From positions 1 through 6,016 of the forward strand of contig JAKECL010000141.1 in the NCBI GenBank assembly GCA_030460725.1: a stretch of DNA of 6,016 nt, in the 5' to 3' direction. The DNA is from Propionibacterium sp. GTDB lineage: Bacteria > Actinomycetota > Actinomycetes > Actinomycetales > Actinomycetaceae. The translations under genes and the position numbers were made by a program. The notes beneath the pieces are model-generated. The model saw nothing but the letters and a program-made list of their open reading frames with translations, was not told where the DNA came from and did not search any database. Position 1 is the stretch's first letter; each line of letters begins with the position of its first letter. Below are positions 1 through 5,912 of the stretch, one piece after another.

Positions 1-1941
1 CTCCCCGCGCACACCTGCGGCGAGGCGCTCCAGGCTTGCCCGAGCCACAGCGGGATCGGTGGTGGGCCACATGCTGGGCATGGACGCGCGAATGAAGGAA
101 CCGTAGCCCTTGGTCAGCAGGCGCCGGTCGAGGACCGCCACCATCCCCCGGTCCTCGGTGCTGCGCAGCAGACGGCCGGCCCCCTGGGCCATGAGCAGGG
201 CGGCGTGGGTGAGGTGCACCGCGCGGAAGCCGCCGTACCCGTGGCGCTCGGCATCGATGGCACGGGCCTTGGCCACGGGATTGTGGGGGTGGGGGAAGGG
301 AATGCGGTCAATGACCACCAGACGACACGAACTGCCCACCACGTCCACCCCCTGCCACAGGGACATGGTGCCCACCAGGCAGGAGTCCCGGTGGTCGCGG
401 AAGCGCTGGACCAGTGCGGAGACCGTCTCCTCCCCCTGGACCAGGACCTCCAGATCGGTCCCCTCGCGCAGCGCCTCCGCACCCGCCTGGGCGCCGCGCC
501 AGGAGGAGAACAAGGCGAGTACCCCGCCCCCACTGGCGCGGGAGAGGTCCACCAGCTCCGCGAGCGCCTCGGGACCGGGCCCACCGGGGCCGGGATCGGG
601 CAGGTGCCGGGCGACGTAGAGGATCCCTTGGGAGGCGGTGTCGAAAGGAGTGCCGACGTCGACTCCGTGCCAGGGGGACTTCGACACCATGAGCCCGGTC
701 TCGCGCGCCATGGCGTCGAAGGACCCACCCAGTGCGAGGGTCGCCGAGGTCAGCACCGCGGGGCGCTCCCCCAGTCCCACCGCCCCGATGGGGCCCGCGA
801 CGTCCAGGGGGGCGATGACGAGCTGCTGGGTGCCCTCGCGTTCATTGCGCGAGACCCAGGTGATGGACTGGGTGGGATCGCGGTCCCACGCGTCCATGGC
901 GGCGCCGAGTTCCTCCAGGGCGGCCTTGGCCAGCAGCTTCTCGGACTGGTCCACCGAGGAGTTGCCCACCGCGCTGAGCGCCTGGCGCACGGCGGAGTCC
1001 AGGGCGGACACGGCGGCGGACAGACGTTCGGGCCGCTGCAGGAGGAGCCCCTCCTCCAGGGAGGAGATGACGACGCCCACGGCGGCGCCCGCCTGCTCGA
1101 GGGCCTCGACGGGCACTTTCGCATGGGTCTTCGCCGACCGTGCGACACGCTGGACCAGGCCCTGGGAGACCTCCACGCTGGCCTGGTCTCGGACCCGGTC
1201 GGCCAACTCGTGGGCCTCGTCGACCACCACCACGTCGATGTCGGGGAAGAGGTCCAGGCCCCCGGTGGCATGGATGCCCAGCAGGGAGTGGTTGGAGACG
1301 ACGAGGTCGGCGGCCGCCGCCCTGTCGCGGGCGGCCTGGGGGAAACACTCCTGAAGCATGGGGCAGGAACGCCCGAGGCACTCGCGTTTGGACACCGAGA
1401 CCTGGTGCCAGGCGCGGTCGGAGACCCCGGGTGTGAGGTCGTCGCGGTCGCCGGTCTCGGTGTCCCCAGCCCACTCCCGGACCCTGAGGATCTCCTGGCC
1501 GAGGTCGGTCACGGGCCCGGCCTCGGCCACGTCGAGCAGGGTGGGGCCGCTCGCCCCTCCTCCGATGCGGTGCAGGCAGACGTAGTTGCTCCAGCCTTTG
1601 AGCAGGGCGACCGCCGGGCGCACGCCGAGCTCCGCCTCCACGGCGTCGACGACGGCGGGGGCGTCCTTGACGAGGATCTGGCGTTGGAGGGCCAGGGTGG
1701 CGGTGGTGACCAGGGCGCGGTGGTCGTTCTCGGCGCAGTCCGTGAGGACGGGGACGAGGTAGCCCAGGGACTTGCCCGTCCCGGTACCTGCCTGCACCAT
1801 CACATGGCTGTGCCCGGTGATGGCGGCGGCGACCTCGTCGACCATACGTTCCTGGCCCGGGCGCGCGGAACCCCCCATGGAGGTGACCACGCGCGAAAGG
1901 ACGCGCCGGGCGACCTCGGCCCGTGGGACGTCCTCACTCAC
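1..1941 (-). CDS. dinG: DinG/Rad3-type ATP-dependent DNA helicase with Fe-S cluster (C-terminus off the left edge)
   Basis: This is a superfamily 2 (XPD/Rad3-like) 5'-3' DNA helicase, a family that unwinds forked, R-loop or G-quadruplex substrates in DNA repair. About 647 codons are visible without a stop, and the frame is still open at base 1, so only the extreme C-terminus is missing. Near the N-terminus, GQERM (Q-motif-like) is followed by Walker A AGTGTGKS at about residues 51-58. Four cysteines at about 122, 188, 193 and 199 reproduce the spacing of the E. coli DinG iron-sulfur ligands. The Walker B box VVVVDEAH ends near residue 244. Later motifs are VLTSATLA (about 394-401), GTMSLWQGVDVVG (about 522-534) and motif VI QGAGRLLRS (about 584-592). 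There is no N-terminal exonuclease domain of the Bacillus DinG type. The GTG start overlaps the end of hflX by 8 bases (GTGAGTGA), with a G6 run 9 bases upstream as a weak ribosome site, so the two genes are probably co-transcribed and translationally coupled. A specific paralogue within the DinG/YoaA group cannot be assigned. Confidence 0.93.
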   Translation of the reverse strand, partial: MSEDVPRAEVARRVLSRVVTSMGGSARPGQERMVDEVAAAITGHSHVMVQAGTGTGKSLGYLVPVLTDCAENDHRALVTTATLALQRQILVKDAPAVVDAVEAELGVRPAVALLKGWSNYVCLHRIGGGASGPTLLDVAEAGPVTDLGQEILRVREWAGDTETGDRDDLTPGVSDRAWHQVSVSKRECLGRSCPMLQECFPQAARDRAAAADLVVSNHSLLGIHATGGLDLFPDIDVVVVDEAHELADRVRDQASVEVSQGLVQRVARSAKTHAKVPVEALEQAGAAVGVVISSLEEGLLLQRPERLSAAVSALDSAVRQALSAVGNSSVDQSEKLLAKAALEELGAAMDAWDRDPTQSITWVSRNEREGTQQLVIAPLDVAGPIGAVGLGERPAVLTSATLALGGSFDAMARETGLMVSKSPWHGVDVGTPFDTASQGILYVARHLPDPGPGGPGPEALAELVDLSRASGGGVLALFSSWRGAQAGAEALREGTDLEVLVQGEETVSALVQRFRDHRDSCLVGTMSLWQGVDVVGSSCRLVVIDRIPFPHPHNPVAKARAIDAERHGYGGFRAVHLTHAALLMAQGAGRLLRSTEDRGMVAVLDRRLLTKGYGSFIRASMPSMWPTTDPAVARASLERLAAGVRGE

Positions 1942-3688
1942 CCGCGCCGGCCCCCCGGGTGGTGTCCTGGGTGGGGTGCGCGCGGGTGGGTGCGCCCGGA
2001 TCGGTGGGTCCCCCGCGGGGGAGATCGGGAGTCGTCGCCTGCGTGCCATCGACGAGGGCGGCTCCCGCGCCCGCGTCCGTCTGCATCCCCTCCGTGGTCG
2101 TCGTGGTCGTGGGGGATGTGCCGGTGACCGCGACATTGACCGCTCCCAGGCGTGCGGCCAGCGCCTCGTCGACACGGGCCAGAAGATGCGTCCCGGCCTC
2201 CACGTAGTCCTCGGAGACGACCTCGCCGTCCTCGTGGACGCGGTGGACCAACTCGCCGTGCGCATAGGGCACGACCACGTCGACCAGCACCCGAGGTCGG
2301 GGCAGGACGTCCTGGAGACGCAGGCGCAGCTCCTCCACACCGGCGCCAGTCCAGGCGGAGACCTCGACCGCGTCGGGGTAGGTCGTCCGCAGCAGGGCGA
2401 GGCGTTCGGGGCTGGCCAGGTCGACCTTGTTCAGAGCGATGACCTCGGGGATGTCGTGGGCGCCCTCAATGGTGTCCATGACCGCGTGGACGGCCTCGAC
2501 CTGGCCGACCGGATCGGGGTGGGCGGCATCGACGACGTGCAGGATGACATCGGACTCCCCCACCTCCTCCAGGGTGGAACGGAAGGCCTCGACCAACTGG
2601 GTGGGGAGGTTGCGCACGAAGCCGACCGTGTCGGTGAGGGTGTAGACGCGGCCGTCGGGGGTCGTGGCCCGGCGAACCGTGGGGTCCAGGGTCGCGAAGA
2701 GAGCGTCCTCGACCAGGACCCCTGCTCCCGTGAGCTGGTTGAGCAGGGTGGACTTCCCGGCGTTGGTGTATCCGGCGATGGCGACGGAGGGGATGCCCCC
2801 GCGGCGTCGGGAGGCGCGCTGTGTGCGCCGGGACGGCTCCATGGCACGGATCTGGGTGCGCAGTCGTGCCATGCGGGTGCGGATGCGACGCCGGTCCAGT
2901 TCGATCTTCGTCTCACCGGGTCCGCGCGAACCGATTCCCTCACCGCCCGCGACCCGACCACCGGCCTGTCGGGACATGGACTCACCCCAGCCTCTCAGGC
3001 GTGGGAGCAGGTACTCCAGCTGGGCGAGCTCCACCTGGGCCTTGCCCTCCCGGGACTTCGCGTGCTGGGCGAAGATGTCGAGGATCAGTGCGGTGCGGTC
3101 CACGACCTTGACCTTCACCACATCCTCCAGACCACGGCGCTGGGAGGGGGCGAGCTCGCCGTCCACGATCACCGTGTCCGCGCCCGTGCTCGCGACGATC
3201 CCGGCGAGTTCCTTCGCCTTGCCCGACCCCAGGAACGTCGCAGGATCGGGGGTGTCGCGGCGTTGGATGAGTCCGTCGAGGACCTCGGAGCCGGCCGTCT
3301 CGGCCAGGGCGGCGAGCTCACGCAGGGAGACCTCGGCCTCCTCCTCACTGCCCTGGGTGCGCAGCCCCACCAGGACCACGCGTTCCAGGCGGATCTGGCG
3401 GTACTCGACCTCGGAGACGTCCTCCAGCTCGGTGGAGAGCCCTTGGACGCGTCGGGTGCCCGCACGGGCATCGCGCTCCAGTGCACCCGCATCGTGGCTG
3501 TGGTCCTGTTCCTGTGTGGAGGCCAGGGCCGTGCCGCGTCGGGCGAGGATACGAGCCACCACGTCCTCGGCGCGCCGCATGTCACCCTCGGGGCCCACTC
3601 CCGCGGGAGCGCCCGTGGGCACCTGCGCTGCAAACCTCTGGTCGCTCCCGGGTTCGCCACCGTCGGATCGTTCGGTGGTGTCGGACAT
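1934..3688 (-). CDS. hflX: GTPase HflX, ribosome-associated, with a long low-complexity C-terminal tail
   Basis: HflX is a cytoplasmic GTPase that binds the 50S subunit and splits or rescues stalled 70S ribosomes. In mycobacteria it has been linked to hypoxia and macrolide-lincosamide tolerance. This 584-residue protein has an N-terminal HflX domain with the conserved LGSGK (153-157). A Gly-rich linker with GGEGIGSRGPGETKIE (about 248-263) and a basic helical region come next. The GTPase domain follows: G1 GYTNAGKS (306-313), G3 DTVGF (353-357), G4 NKVD (420-423) and G5 SAWTG (444-448). A C-terminal domain runs to about 515. The roughly 85-residue N-terminal extension is typical of actinobacterial members. 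The last 68 or so residues are a Thr/Pro/Ala/Gly-rich tail with a run of six threonines, longer than usual and probably disordered. The ATG at 3688 was chosen because GAGGAGGA lies just upstream. An in-frame ATG 99 bases further up lacks such a site and would add Pro/Arg-rich sequence. The gene is first in a unit with the overlapping dinG. Confidence 0.96.
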   Translation of the reverse strand: MSDTTERSDGGEPGSDQRFAAQVPTGAPAGVGPEGDMRRAEDVVARILARRGTALASTQEQDHSHDAGALERDARAGTRRVQGLSTELEDVSEVEYRQIRLERVVLVGLRTQGSEEEAEVSLRELAALAETAGSEVLDGLIQRRDTPDPATFLGSGKAKELAGIVASTGADTVIVDGELAPSQRRGLEDVVKVKVVDRTALILDIFAQHAKSREGKAQVELAQLEYLLPRLRGWGESMSRQAGGRVAGGEGIGSRGPGETKIELDRRRIRTRMARLRTQIRAMEPSRRTQRASRRRGGIPSVAIAGYTNAGKSTLLNQLTGAGVLVEDALFATLDPTVRRATTPDGRVYTLTDTVGFVRNLPTQLVEAFRSTLEEVGESDVILHVVDAAHPDPVGQVEAVHAVMDTIEGAHDIPEVIALNKVDLASPERLALLRTTYPDAVEVSAWTGAGVEELRLRLQDVLPRPRVLVDVVVPYAHGELVHRVHEDGEVVSEDYVEAGTHLLARVDEALAARLGAVNVAVTGTSPTTTTTTEGMQTDAGAGAALVDGTQATTPDLPRGGPTDPGAPTRAHPTQDTTRGAGAGE

Positions 3689-3691
3689 GGG

Positions 3692-3699
3692 TCCTCCTC
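3692..3699 (-). promoter_or_regulatory. Shine-Dalgarno sequence of hflX
   Basis: On the minus strand GAGGAGGA sits 3 bases before the ATG at 3688. It is a near-perfect anti-16S match and decides the start against the longer in-frame option at 3787. Confidence 0.85.
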
Positions 3700-3800
3700 G
3701 GGTCGGTGGGGACCGGGGTGCCGCGCGCAGCGGTCTGGGCATCGGCGATCGGTCGGGACCCCTCCAGTCTCCCACGTCGGGAAGCACCCGCCCCTCCGAC

Positions 3801-3806
3801 TACGCT
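3801..3806 (+). promoter_or_regulatory. Candidate -10 box (TACGCT) for a leaderless methyltransferase transcript
   Basis: TACGCT fits the actinobacterial TAnnnT -10 pattern and ends 7 bases before the GTG at 3814, so transcription would start at or next to the start codon. The only ribosome-site-like sequence, GAGG at 3807-3810, is 3 bases from the GTG, which is too close for a good Shine-Dalgarno and also favours a leaderless mRNA. No clear -35 box is seen. Confidence 0.4.
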
Positions 3807-3813
3807 GAGGGCT

Positions 3814-4434
3814 GTGGACGACCAGTACTTCACCGACTCTGCACCAGCCACCGACGCGGAACTGCGCCAGCTGCACGTCAGCGCCCGCGGCCACGAGCTG
3901 GAGATGTGGGTCTCGAACCGCGTGTTCTCCGGCAACCGCCTGGACCTGGGGACGCGTCAGCTGCTGGCCGAGGCCCCGGCTCTGCCTGCGGACGGCACCT
4001 TCCTGGACCTCGGGTGCGGGTGGGGTCCCCTGGCTGTGACCATGGCTCTGGAGGCACCCGGGGCCAGGGTGTGGGCTGTGGACGTCAACACGCGGGCCCT
4101 GGACCTCACCCGGCGCAACGCCCTGGCCAACGGGGTCGGGGATGCCGTTCAGGTGCTGCCGGCGGCCGAAGCGCTTGAGGTGGCACGCAGTGAAGGGATC
4201 CGCTTCGACGCCATCTGGTCGAACCCGCCGGTGCGCATCGGCAAGCAGGCACTGCACCAGATGCTCAGCGACTGGCTCGGCCTGCTGGCCCAGGACGGAT
4301 CGGCACACCTCGTGGTCCAGCGCAATCTCGGCGCGGACTCCCTCATGGGGTGGCTCATCGAGCAGGGCTGGCCCGCACGCCGTCTCGCCTCCAAGAAGGG
4401 CTTCCGCATCATCGAAGTCCGTCCCCAATCCTGA
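3814..4434 (+). CDS. Class I SAM-dependent methyltransferase, RsmC-like (MTS domain)
   Basis: This 206-residue protein has the Rossmann-type fold of the 'methyltransferase small' family, which includes the 16S rRNA guanine-N2 methyltransferase RsmC. It is single-domain, whereas E. coli RsmC has a duplicated domain. A family-typical N-terminus (YFTDSAP, then WVSNRVFSGNRLDLGTRQLL at 32-51) leads into the SAM-binding motif I LDLGCGWGPLA (64-74). The acidic SAM-ribose position is in WAVDVNTRAL (D90). The catalytic-type NPPVRIG (137-143) matches the NPPxxxG motif of N2-guanine methyltransferases. The GTG start places YFTDSAP four residues in, as expected for the family. The substrate, rRNA or another nucleic acid, cannot be read from the sequence. 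The last six codons (EVRPQS) and the TGA lie inside the first unit of a tandem repeat array, so the very C-terminus may be repeat-derived or may be the source of the repeat. The gene diverges from hflX, its conserved neighbour in actinobacteria. Confidence 0.9.
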   Translation: MDDQYFTDSAPATDAELRQLHVSARGHELEMWVSNRVFSGNRLDLGTRQLLAEAPALPADGTFLDLGCGWGPLAVTMALEAPGARVWAVDVNTRALDLTRRNALANGVGDAVQVLPAAEALEVARSEGIRFDAIWSNPPVRIGKQALHQMLSDWLGLLAQDGSAHLVVQRNLGADSLMGWLIEQGWPARRLASKKGFRIIEVRPQS

Positions 4435-4542
4435 CGAAGTCCGCCCCCAACTCGGGCGAAGTCCGCTCCCAACTCCGACGAAGTCCGTCCCCAACTCGGG
4501 CGAAGTCCGTCCCCAACTCCGACGAAGTCGGTGCCAATCAGG
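4411..4542 (+). repeat. Tandem array 1: six units with an exact 22-bp period
   Basis: The invariant CGAAGTC begins at 4413, 4435, 4457, 4479, 4501 and 4523, always 22 bases apart. Each unit can be read as a 13-bp core (consensus GACGAAGTCCGTC or GGCGAAGTCCGTC) plus a 9-bp linker (CCCAACTCG or CCCAACTCC). In units 2-5 the linker and the first core bases alternate (CTCGGG, then CTCCGA), giving a 44-bp higher-order repeat and suggesting growth by doubling of a dimer. Units 1 and 6 are diverged in the way terminal copies usually are. Unit 1 overlaps the last codons and the stop of the methyltransferase gene. The GACG core form has a 4-bp dyad (GACG-N5-CGTC). There are no unique spacers, so this is not CRISPR. 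Confidence 0.95.
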
Positions 4543-4572
4543 GCGGTGGTGCGCGGTCCCAGGAGTCGCAGC

Positions 4573-4605
4573 GGCGACCGTTGCCTGCACCAGAGGTAGG
4601 TCGCC
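4573..4605 (+). other. Bulged inverted repeat, potential RNA hairpin
   Basis: GGCGACC (4573-4579) pairs with GGTCGCC (4599-4605). Inside it, TGCCT (4582-4586) pairs with AGGTA (4594-4598) using one G-U pair. The result is a stem of 12 pairs with a 2-base bulge and a 7-base loop. It lies about 140 bases after the methyltransferase stop. Such stems occur by chance in GC-rich DNA, so the call is tentative. Confidence 0.4.
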
Positions 4606-4623
4606 CCGCCCGGTCCGAGAGGA

Positions 4624-4642
4624 ACGAGGGCGACGCCCTCGT
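4624..4642 (+). terminator. Perfect 8-bp GC-rich hairpin, possible terminator without a T-tract
   Basis: ACGAGGGC and GCCCTCGT form a perfect 8-bp stem closed by the 3-base loop GAC. No T-run follows, as is common for actinobacterial terminators. Its place between the methyltransferase transcript with array 1 and the next gene suits termination, but a protein-binding site is equally possible. Confidence 0.4.
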
Positions 4643-4644
4643 CG

Positions 4645-4656
4645 ATGCCCGGGCAT
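4645..4656. promoter_or_regulatory. Perfect 12-bp palindrome, possible operator
   Basis: ATGCCCGGGCAT is a perfect palindrome beginning 2 bases after the 8-bp hairpin and about 110 bases before the AbiEi-like start. It could be a dimeric regulator site or part of a compound termination structure. No binding protein is indicated. Confidence 0.3.
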
Positions 4657-4676
4657 ACGCAACTCCCGCGTCACAG

Positions 4677-4715
4677 GCGTCCACAGAAGCCAGGGAGGCT
4701 CCGTCCGCGTCCACA
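4677..4715 (+). repeat. Direct repeat GCGTCCACA, two copies 30 bp apart
   Basis: GCGTCCACA occurs at 4677-4685 and again at 4707-4715, just upstream of the AbiEi-like gene. The 30-bp spacing is close to three helical turns. It shares GTCCACA with the actinobacterial DnaA box TTGTCCACA but misses the first two bases. It could be an operator or chance. Confidence 0.35.
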
Positions 4716-4755
4716 ACCGCAGCGAGCACGGGTGGATGTCGGGGAGGAGTTGGGT

Positions 4756-4761
4756 CATTCT
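4756..4761 (+). promoter_or_regulatory. Candidate -10 box (CATTCT) for a leaderless AbiEi-like transcript
   Basis: CATTCT occupies -12 to -7 relative to the ATG at 4768 and keeps the two most conserved -10 bases, A at position 2 and T at position 6. No ribosome site lies at a proper distance; GGAGGAG at 4743-4749 is about 18 bases away. A leaderless start is therefore plausible. The -35 region is weak. Confidence 0.3.
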
Positions 4762-4767
4762 CACCGG

Positions 4768-5808
4768 ATGGAGACCTGCCCGAAGCCCGGAGACGATCTG
4801 CGCCACGGCGCACCCGCCGCAAGTCCCGCAGTCTCGATCCACCGCGTGCGGCCCGGTGAGTACGTCACGACGCCGGCATCGGCCCCTTGGTGGGAGAGGG
4901 ACGAGGACCTGCACCGCGCCAGACTCCGTTCCGCCTGCCATCACATCATCGGTGCAGTGGCAGTGCTCCAGAGCGCTGCACTTCTCCACGGTGCGCACCT
5001 CAAGACGCTCTCTCCCCAGGCTCACCTGTGGGTCCCGTGGCGACGCAGTGCCACGCCGGGACAGACGGGTCGGCTGTGGAGCCTGTCCCCTGCATTGCGT
5101 GAGGTGCGACTGTCGGGACGCTCCGTGGTCAATCACCGCATGGAGATCGATCAGGAGGACGTGGTCGACATCGACGGGATGCCCACCACAGGTCTGATGC
5201 AGACCGTCGTTCAGTGCGCCCGGTTCCTGCCCGCCGACGAGGCATTCGACGTCGTCGATTCATTGGTCGCCGTGGCGGCGGGCAGGGACGCTCAGTGGCG
5301 CGAGCACCGCAGTGAGGTGGAGAGCGCGGCGCGGATGTTCCTTGAGTCAGCACGCAGAGTCCTCGAGGGCTTCAGAGGTCAACGGGGTGCAGCCCAGGCC
5401 CGTGAGATCCTCGAATGCAGTACTCCTCTGTCGGAGTCGGTGTGGGAATCAGAGATGCGTAGGGTCGCGCTGGCGGCCGGGTATGTCGAAGCCGAACCGC
5501 AGATGGAGATCCGCACATCGACCGGCGTGCGCTGGGCGGACCTCGGAATGAGGCGGGCACGTCGATGCTTCGAGGCGAACGGAGACGTGAAATACTCCGG
5601 GCCCGACGGTGACGACGTCCGTGAGGCACAGGCTTGGCGCAACGAGGAACTCCGGTCTGCAGGATTCCGGGTGGTCGACCTCGCGGTTCCTCAGATCCGC
5701 GACACTGCAGGCCTGCTCCGAGTTCTCAACGAGCACGCCGGTGACACACGAGGCAGACGTGGTCGTCGCCTGCTCTGGACCCCGTTCGAGCGGGCGCGCT
5801 TCGCCTGA
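4768..5808 (+). CDS. AbiEi-antitoxin-like protein with C-terminal DUF559/Vsr-like (PD-(D/E)XK-type) domain, orphan
   Basis: This 346-residue protein fits, with divergence, the large actinobacterial family annotated as 'type IV toxin-antitoxin AbiEi family antitoxin' or 'DUF559 domain'. Landmarks in order are: a wing-like RVRPGEYV (26-33); AVLQSAALLHGAHL (65-78), matching the family's SH-SAA-LHGL; AHLWVP (85-90); VDIDGMPTTGLMQTVVQCARFLPADEAFDVVDSLV (133-167), matching the dGlpvTsp-RTlvDlaR block; SESVWESEMRRVALAAGY (222-239); and the nuclease-like core with D258 in WADLG and E269-x5-K275-Y276 in CFEANGDVKY. Retention of D, E and K leaves catalysis possible but unproven. The N-terminal helix-turn-helix appears shortened: only about 25 residues precede the wing. 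The ATG at 4768 was chosen because the open frame above it is Arg/Pro-rich and unlike the family. No AbiEii-type toxin gene is visible. Third codon positions are less G/C-biased than in the neighbours (AGA, TCA, GCA and CTT occur), which suggests an acquired gene. Confidence 0.8.
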   Translation: METCPKPGDDLRHGAPAASPAVSIHRVRPGEYVTTPASAPWWERDEDLHRARLRSACHHIIGAVAVLQSAALLHGAHLKTLSPQAHLWVPWRRSATPGQTGRLWSLSPALREVRLSGRSVVNHRMEIDQEDVVDIDGMPTTGLMQTVVQCARFLPADEAFDVVDSLVAVAAGRDAQWREHRSEVESAARMFLESARRVLEGFRGQRGAAQAREILECSTPLSESVWESEMRRVALAAGYVEAEPQMEIRTSTGVRWADLGMRRARRCFEANGDVKYSGPDGDDVREAQAWRNEELRSAGFRVVDLAVPQIRDTAGLLRVLNEHAGDTRGRRGRRLLWTPFERARFA

Positions 5809-5912
5809 GGTCGAGTCGGCCGGCGTCGCCGCACCTCGCTTCTGACGGGTCCCCCGTGAGCCCCGGCATCTTGGAGATGTCTCGACGACCAAAGCTCCTC
5901 GGGCGTAGATGG
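5809..5912. other. Non-coding spacer after the AbiEi-like gene
   Basis: No gene, T-tract terminator or convincing hairpin is seen between the stop codon and array 2. A GTG at 5856 opens a frame to the window end, but that frame is made mainly of the 22-bp repeat and is not called a gene. Confidence 0.5.

Larger units (their letters stand above)
3689..3813. promoter_or_regulatory. Divergent intergenic control region between hflX and the methyltransferase gene
   Basis: These 125 bases separate two divergently oriented genes and must hold the promoters for both. On the + strand a TAnnnT box is placed for a leaderless start of the methyltransferase (described separately). On the minus strand I see no convincing -10/-35 pair for hflX. 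I also see no LexA-type box (GAAC-N4-GTTC), so SOS control of the hflX-dinG unit from this site is not supported by eye. Confidence 0.55.
4435..4767. other. Intergenic region between the methyltransferase and the AbiEi-like gene
   Basis: This 333-base stretch has no credible gene. Frames that are open here translate to Arg/Pro-rich, repeat-derived sequence. It holds the rest of tandem array 1, a bulged hairpin (4573-4605), a GC-rich hairpin (4624-4642), a 12-bp palindrome (4645-4656), a 9-bp direct repeat (4677-4715) and a candidate promoter next to the downstream ATG. Confidence 0.75.

Noticed and set aside
205..2127. Long open frame on the + strand, 640 codons
   Set aside because: It is the antisense shadow of dinG and the hflX end. 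Its translation is Gly/His/Asp-rich with no family motif, while the minus strand shows complete helicase motifs.
3689..3787. Longer HflX start at 3787
   Set aside because: No ribosome site lies there, the added sequence is Pro/Arg-rich, and GAGGAGGA directly precedes the ATG at 3688.
1772..3808. Long open frame on the + strand, 678 codons
   Set aside because: It is antisense to hflX, whose G1, G3, G4 and G5 motifs are intact on the minus strand. Open antisense frames are expected at this GC content.
4411..4542. CRISPR array
   Set aside because: Units are contiguous 22-bp repeats. The 9-bp linkers repeat too, so there are no unique spacers, and no cas gene is in view.
4743..4754. GGAGTTGGG near the AbiEi-like start, matching the reverse strand of array 1 linkers
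   Set aside because: Only nine bases match and the core is absent, so chance in GC-rich DNA is sufficient.
4645..4767. Longer AbiEi-like start at 4645
   Set aside because: The ATG is part of a palindrome, the added 41 residues are Arg/Pro-rich and unlike the family, and no ribosome site is present.
3169..5136. Minus-strand open frame of 655 codons crossing the methyltransferase, array 1 and the AbiEi-like gene
   Set aside because: It is antisense to two recognisable proteins and reads through the repeat array as repeat-derived peptide. No family features are present.
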